Shown one piece after another: positions 5,050-7,791 of a stretch of 7,791 nucleotides of DNA. Made by a program: the position numbers and the translations under genes. The stretch is from Sedimentisphaerales bacterium (GTDB lineage Bacteria; Planctomycetota; Phycisphaerae; Sedimentisphaerales; SG8-4). Position 1 is the stretch's first letter; each line of letters opens with the position of its first letter. The notes below the pieces were generated by a model, which saw only the letters and a program-made list of their open reading frames with translations, did no database searches and was not told the origin of the DNA. The stretch is from NCBI GenBank assembly GCA_016932895.1, contig JAFGCA010000165.1, positions 1-7,791 of the forward strand. Direction: 5' to 3'.

Positions 5050-5244
5050 CTACTTTTTGGTGAGATAAGAAAGGAGGTCGTTCCTGGCTGGGTCGATGCT
5101 CCCTATGCTTCCCACGCGAGTCGTGTATTTGGAGTGGGGCGTTCCGCTTGGCTGGAAAAGAACGCCACCATTTTGGTATACAACCACCCTGCCATTATCG
5201 GACACTTTGTTGAACTTCCCATCTCTGCTGACAAAACTCTTCAT
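5050..5244 (-). CDS. Small hypothetical protein, 64 aa
   Basis: I do not recognise this protein. It begins MKSFVSRDGKFNKVSDNGRV, continues with a probable beta-rich, Gly-rich middle (VVVYQNGGVLF, then PSGTPHSKY) and ends basic (LLSYLTKK). There is no signal peptide, membrane segment or cysteine. Coding is supported by an AGGTGG ribosome site 4 nt before the ATG, balanced amino-acid composition and codons resembling the maturase gene. A weak promoter pair lies upstream on the minus strand: TTGACG (5346-5351) and CTATCG (5323-5328), 17 bases apart. It is tail-to-tail with the maturase gene, with 196 bp between the stops, and could be a partner of that locus or an unrelated passenger. Confidence 0.5.
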   Translation of the reverse strand: MKSFVSRDGKFNKVSDNGRVVVYQNGGVLFQPSGTPHSKYTTRVGSIGSIDPARNDLLSYLTKK

Positions 5245-5248
5245 ACTT

Positions 5249-5254
5249 CCACCT
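5249..5254 (-). promoter_or_regulatory. Ribosome binding site of the 64-aa gene
   Basis: Minus-strand AGGTGG (within GAGGTGG) lies 4 nt before the ATG at 5244. The spacing is slightly short but usable, and it is the main non-compositional support for this gene. Confidence 0.45.
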
Positions 5255-5259
5255 CGACC

Positions 5260-5696
5260 TTGCTGATTTGAATGCTCAGTCTTTCCATTTCCCGATCCAG
5301 TCTTTGCGAGCCGTCAGTTGCCCGATAGAAACCTCCACGCAATTCCGTCAAAATTATTTAAAGTGCATCCTGTTACTCTACGCGTTCAGATAGATTCTGG
5401 TTCATCCAATGAATGTGTAGTTGGCGTCCGCAGATCAGGTCGACGGAGTATCCAGGAGTGAAGAATCGTCTGGGCAGAGGCTCAAATTTAGGCAGGCGGG
5501 GAGAGATTTGTGCCTTTGGGGCCCCGAACGAGGCTTCTCGATCATCTGGGGAGGATTAGAGGTGTGCGGTACATTGTGGGAGAAGCAGGTTTTAGTTTTG
5601 AGGTGAGCGGGAAGCGGAACGGTTCTTGAGTTTTGAGTTGGGGGTGGGGAGGCGAGGCCAACGCGGCGGGGCGAAAATCATTGAAAAAGGATGAAA
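5260..5696. other. Intergenic stretch without a recognisable gene
   Basis: I see no convincing gene. A 61-codon plus-strand frame starting at 5421 has no ribosome site and an unremarkable, Trp/Gly/Arg-heavy product. The stretch probably holds the divergent 5' regions of the 64-aa gene (minus) and the TPR gene (plus). TTAGTTTTGAG at 5592-5602 is the reverse complement of CTCAAAACTAA at 2682-2692. Confidence 0.5.
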
Positions 5697-5714
5697 CTGT
5701 AACAAAACGGTAAC
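5697..5714 (+). promoter_or_regulatory. Pho-box-like direct repeat upstream of the TPR gene
   Basis: CTGTAAC, then AAAA, then CGGTAAC gives two 7-base half sites with an 11-base period. This is the 7-4-7 layout of PhoB-type boxes (E. coli half site CTGTCAT). It ends 71 bp before the ATG at 5786, a plausible activator position. A weak promoter candidate downstream is TTGTGT (5734-5739) with TATTCT after an 18-base spacer. Binding by a PhoB/OmpR-family regulator is inference. Confidence 0.35.
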
Positions 5715-5772
5715 ACGTCCATGGCACATTGCGCTTGTGTGAAATGAATTGCTTTGGCTATTCTATTTCGGA

Positions 5773-5778
5773 AAGGAG
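5773..5778 (+). promoter_or_regulatory. Strong ribosome binding site of the TPR gene
   Basis: AAGGAG is 7 nt before the ATG at 5786 and fixes the start of a gene whose end lies beyond the window. Confidence 0.8.
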
Positions 5779-5785
5779 TGCAGCC

Positions 5786-7791
5786 ATGGAGAAGAAACAT
5801 TTGTTGAGCCTGGCGCTGGTGCTGGTTGTGACGTTGTGTTCGGCGGCGGCGTTTGGGAAGTCGGCGTCGGTCCTGTTGCGGGAGGGGCTCTACGCCGAGG
5901 AGGTGGAGGGCGATCTCGATGCGGCCATCGAGATCTACCGGCAGATCATCGCCGACAGCACCGCCCAGCGGAAGCTGGTGGCCCAGGCGCTGTATCGCCA
6001 GGGCATGTGCTTTCTCAAGAAGAGGAACGAGCCGGAGGCGCGGGCGGCCCTTGAGAAGCTGGTCACCGGTTACAGCGACCAGACCGAGATCGTCGAGAAG
6101 GCCAAGCCTCTGCTGGACGACCTGGGCAACGCCGATCCGGCGGCGCTGATGCCGCCCGGGACGATAATGTACATCGAGATCGGCAGTCCCGGCCGGCAGA
6201 TCGAGACCATTCTCAACATGCTCAAGGGGACGCCGTTCGAGAATCCGCTGGCGGTCCTGGGACACCGGAGTACGGGACACGGGGGCGGTGCGACGAATCC
6301 GGCGGATATGGTCGGGGCCCTGCTCAATCCCAGCATGATGGCGGAGTTCAGGAAGATTCGCGGCATCGGCGTGGGCATCACGGGGCTGGCCCAGGGCACG
6401 CCCCCCGCCACGATCGTCCTGTTCCCGGGCAAGAGCGACGCGCTGCGCGGGATTCTGCTGGCCGCACTCGGCATGCTCGGACGATCCACCGATCCGATTG
6501 AGGGCATGACCACGGTGACTCTGCCCCAGGGCGGAGGCGCCGCCTACGACGATACGGTGGTCATCGTCGCCAGCCCTGCGGCCGGCGCCATGGACCGCCT
6601 GCGCTGGTCCGTGAAGCAATACAAGGGTGCGGCCAATGGGCCCACGCTGGCGAGCAGCAACCGGTCCTTCCGCAAGATCAGCAAGCAGGCCCGCCAGCAG
6701 AACGCCCTGACGGTCTGGATGAACGTCAACGAGGCCTTCGACGGCCTGACGAAGATCATGCCGCCGGAGGCGATACCGCAGCAGATTCGCATGGCCGACA
6801 GCATGATCGACTTTAAGAACGTCGACGACATGATCGCGTCGCTGTCGCTGCGCGAGACGGGCGTGGCGGTGGAAGCCAATCTCAACTTCAATGAGGGACA
6901 TCAATCTTTAGCCTACCACATGATGCGGACGCCGAATCTCAATCGGGACGCGTTGCAGGCCGTTCCGCCCGAGGCGATTGCGTTGATCAGCGTGGCGCTG
7001 GGCAAGTCCGACACGCCGCAGGCCCAGGCGGTGAGCGAGCATATCAAGAATGGCATGGGGCTCGATATCGGGCCGGAGTTGTTCGAGAATATCGAGCAGA
7101 TCACGCTGTTTGCCCTGCCGCTGGGCAAGGTCGCCGAGCCGACCGAAGGCCAATTGCCGGCCGCGTTCAATTCGCTCGGCCTGGCCGTGACCAGCTCGAA
7201 CCCTGAGAAGACGCGGCAGCTCTTCACCACGCTGCTGCAGTCGGTGAACCTGCTGACGCCCGGCGCCGAGGCCACCGAGCCGGTCGACGGCAAGTACGAG
7301 TTCACACTGGGCAACTACCAGAAGGTCTTCTGCCGGATCAACGAGGCGGCCAAGACGACCGTCGTCTCGCTCAATCCCGACCTGGCGGACACGTCCGTTG
7401 CGGCCCTTGCCGGCGGTCCTTCGGCGATGCGCCGGGGACGCTTCGGCGACGCGTTGAACACGTTGTCGCCGACGACCAGCAAACTGGTGGCGGTCAACGT
7501 CGCCGGCGCGCTGCGGTTCGCCCGGGAGAATATGGAGCTGCCTTCCGAGGCGGCCGAGACGGTGGGCGAGGCGCTGGAGCAATTGGCCGGCGCCAGCGAG
7601 AAAACGACGGTCCGACTGCAGACGAACGAGGAGGCCAACAGCCTGGGCATTCGCCTGAGCGTCAGCGACCTGCCGCCGGTGGGCGAGGTCGTCGGCCCCA
7701 TCGTGCAAATCGTGCAGACCATGCAGACCGTGGAGGCCCAACAGGCGGGCCGACAGGTAGCGACCAGGATCCCGGCCGGCATCGCGGCAAC
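5786..7791 (+). CDS. Exported TPR and DUF3352-like protein, 3'-truncated by window edge
   Basis: The frame stays open for 668 codons from a well-supported ATG to the window end, so the protein is longer than seen. Residues 1 to about 24 (MEKKHLLSLALVLVVTLCSA, then AAFG) form a Sec signal peptide; the Cys18 context is not a lipobox. Residues 28-112 contain two TPR-like helical pairs: GLYAEEVEGDLDAAIEIYRQ, then ALYRQGMCFLKKRNEPEARA. This opening is common in planctomycete periplasmic proteins. From about residue 122, LMPPGTIMYIEIG and the long, low-cysteine remainder resemble DUF3352-type proteins, which have no established activity. I infer a periplasmic or surface scaffold protein. G+C is high (40 of 60 in the line 7261-7320), with G/C-rich third positions; this leaves long antisense open frames that are not genes. 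A Pho-box-like repeat upstream hints at phosphate control. Signal peptide and TPR are clear; the rest is a family resemblance. Confidence 0.85.
   Translation, partial: MEKKHLLSLALVLVVTLCSAAAFGKSASVLLREGLYAEEVEGDLDAAIEIYRQIIADSTAQRKLVAQALYRQGMCFLKKRNEPEARAALEKLVTGYSDQTEIVEKAKPLLDDLGNADPAALMPPGTIMYIEIGSPGRQIETILNMLKGTPFENPLAVLGHRSTGHGGGATNPADMVGALLNPSMMAEFRKIRGIGVGITGLAQGTPPATIVLFPGKSDALRGILLAALGMLGRSTDPIEGMTTVTLPQGGGAAYDDTVVIVASPAAGAMDRLRWSVKQYKGAANGPTLASSNRSFRKISKQARQQNALTVWMNVNEAFDGLTKIMPPEAIPQQIRMADSMIDFKNVDDMIASLSLRETGVAVEANLNFNEGHQSLAYHMMRTPNLNRDALQAVPPEAIALISVALGKSDTPQAQAVSEHIKNGMGLDIGPELFENIEQITLFALPLGKVAEPTEGQLPAAFNSLGLAVTSSNPEKTRQLFTTLLQSVNLLTPGAEATEPVDGKYEFTLGNYQKVFCRINEAAKTTVVSLNPDLADTSVAALAGGPSAMRRGRFGDALNTLSPTTSKLVAVNVAGALRFARENMELPSEAAETVGEALEQLAGASEKTTVRLQTNEEANSLGIRLSVSDLPPVGEVVGPIVQIVQTMQTVEAQQAGRQVATRIPAGIAA

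Noticed and set aside
5421..5606. Plus-strand 61-codon frame before the TPR gene
   Set aside because: No ribosome site, no domain and composition like the surrounding spacer.
5678..7741. Long minus-strand open frames (408 and 277 codons) at the right end
   Set aside because: They are shadows of the high-G+C TPR gene, with Arg/His/Gln/Asp-rich products and no ribosome sites. The plus frame has a signal peptide, TPRs and AAGGAG.

Overview
The window looks like a piece of a GC-rich bacterial chromosome, most likely from the Planctomycetota and probably a Phycisphaerae or Sedimentisphaerales-type lineage. This rests on two things. The last gene has the signal peptide, short TPR block and 'GLYAEEVEGDLDAAIEIY'-style opening that I associate with planctomycete envelope proteins. 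The long gene-free stretch is filled with the degenerate CACAGAG, GGATTTACACGG and ATTGGGT-type dispersed repeats that I also associate with that group. The assignment is inference; no rRNA or marker gene is present.

Layout. (1) Positions 1-257 (+) hold the C-terminal end of an HI0933/BaiN-type flavoprotein. (2) Positions 310-1128 (-) hold a complete M48 zinc-metallopeptidase lipoprotein, convergent with gene 1. (3) Positions 1183-2748 hold no credible gene. They hold a mosaic of degenerate repeats: CACAGAG-type units, two imperfect inverted-repeat elements, three copies of a composite GATAACTTC/ACACGGAT unit, and four copies of an ATTGGGTnnGTTT motif. (4) Positions 2749-4853 (+) hold the most interesting locus. 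A candidate promoter and a roughly 340-nt leader with inverted repeats are followed by a 76-aa peptide gene ending in five PPY(Q/S/R)AG hexapeptide repeats, then by a radical SAM/SPASM enzyme of 424 aa. (5) Positions 5050-5244 (-) hold a small gene of unknown function. (6) From 5786 (+) to the window end runs an exported TPR plus DUF3352-like protein, still open at the edge, with a Pho-box-like direct repeat upstream.

How the genes may work together. The repeat peptide and the SPASM enzyme have the arrangement of a ribosomally made, post-translationally modified peptide (RiPP) system: precursor first, maturase downstream on the same strand. All differences among the five 18-bp repeat units are silent except at one codon, so PPYxAG is the frame under selection. 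No transporter, protease or separate recognition protein is visible, so the pair is minimal or incomplete here. The maturase is visibly poorer in G+C than the flanking genes (about 42-48% in sampled 60-base lines against 67-70%) and is separated from its neighbours by repeat-rich or gene-poor DNA, which suggests an accessory, possibly transferred, locus. The flavoprotein, M48 lipoprotein and TPR protein look like unrelated chromosomal neighbours.
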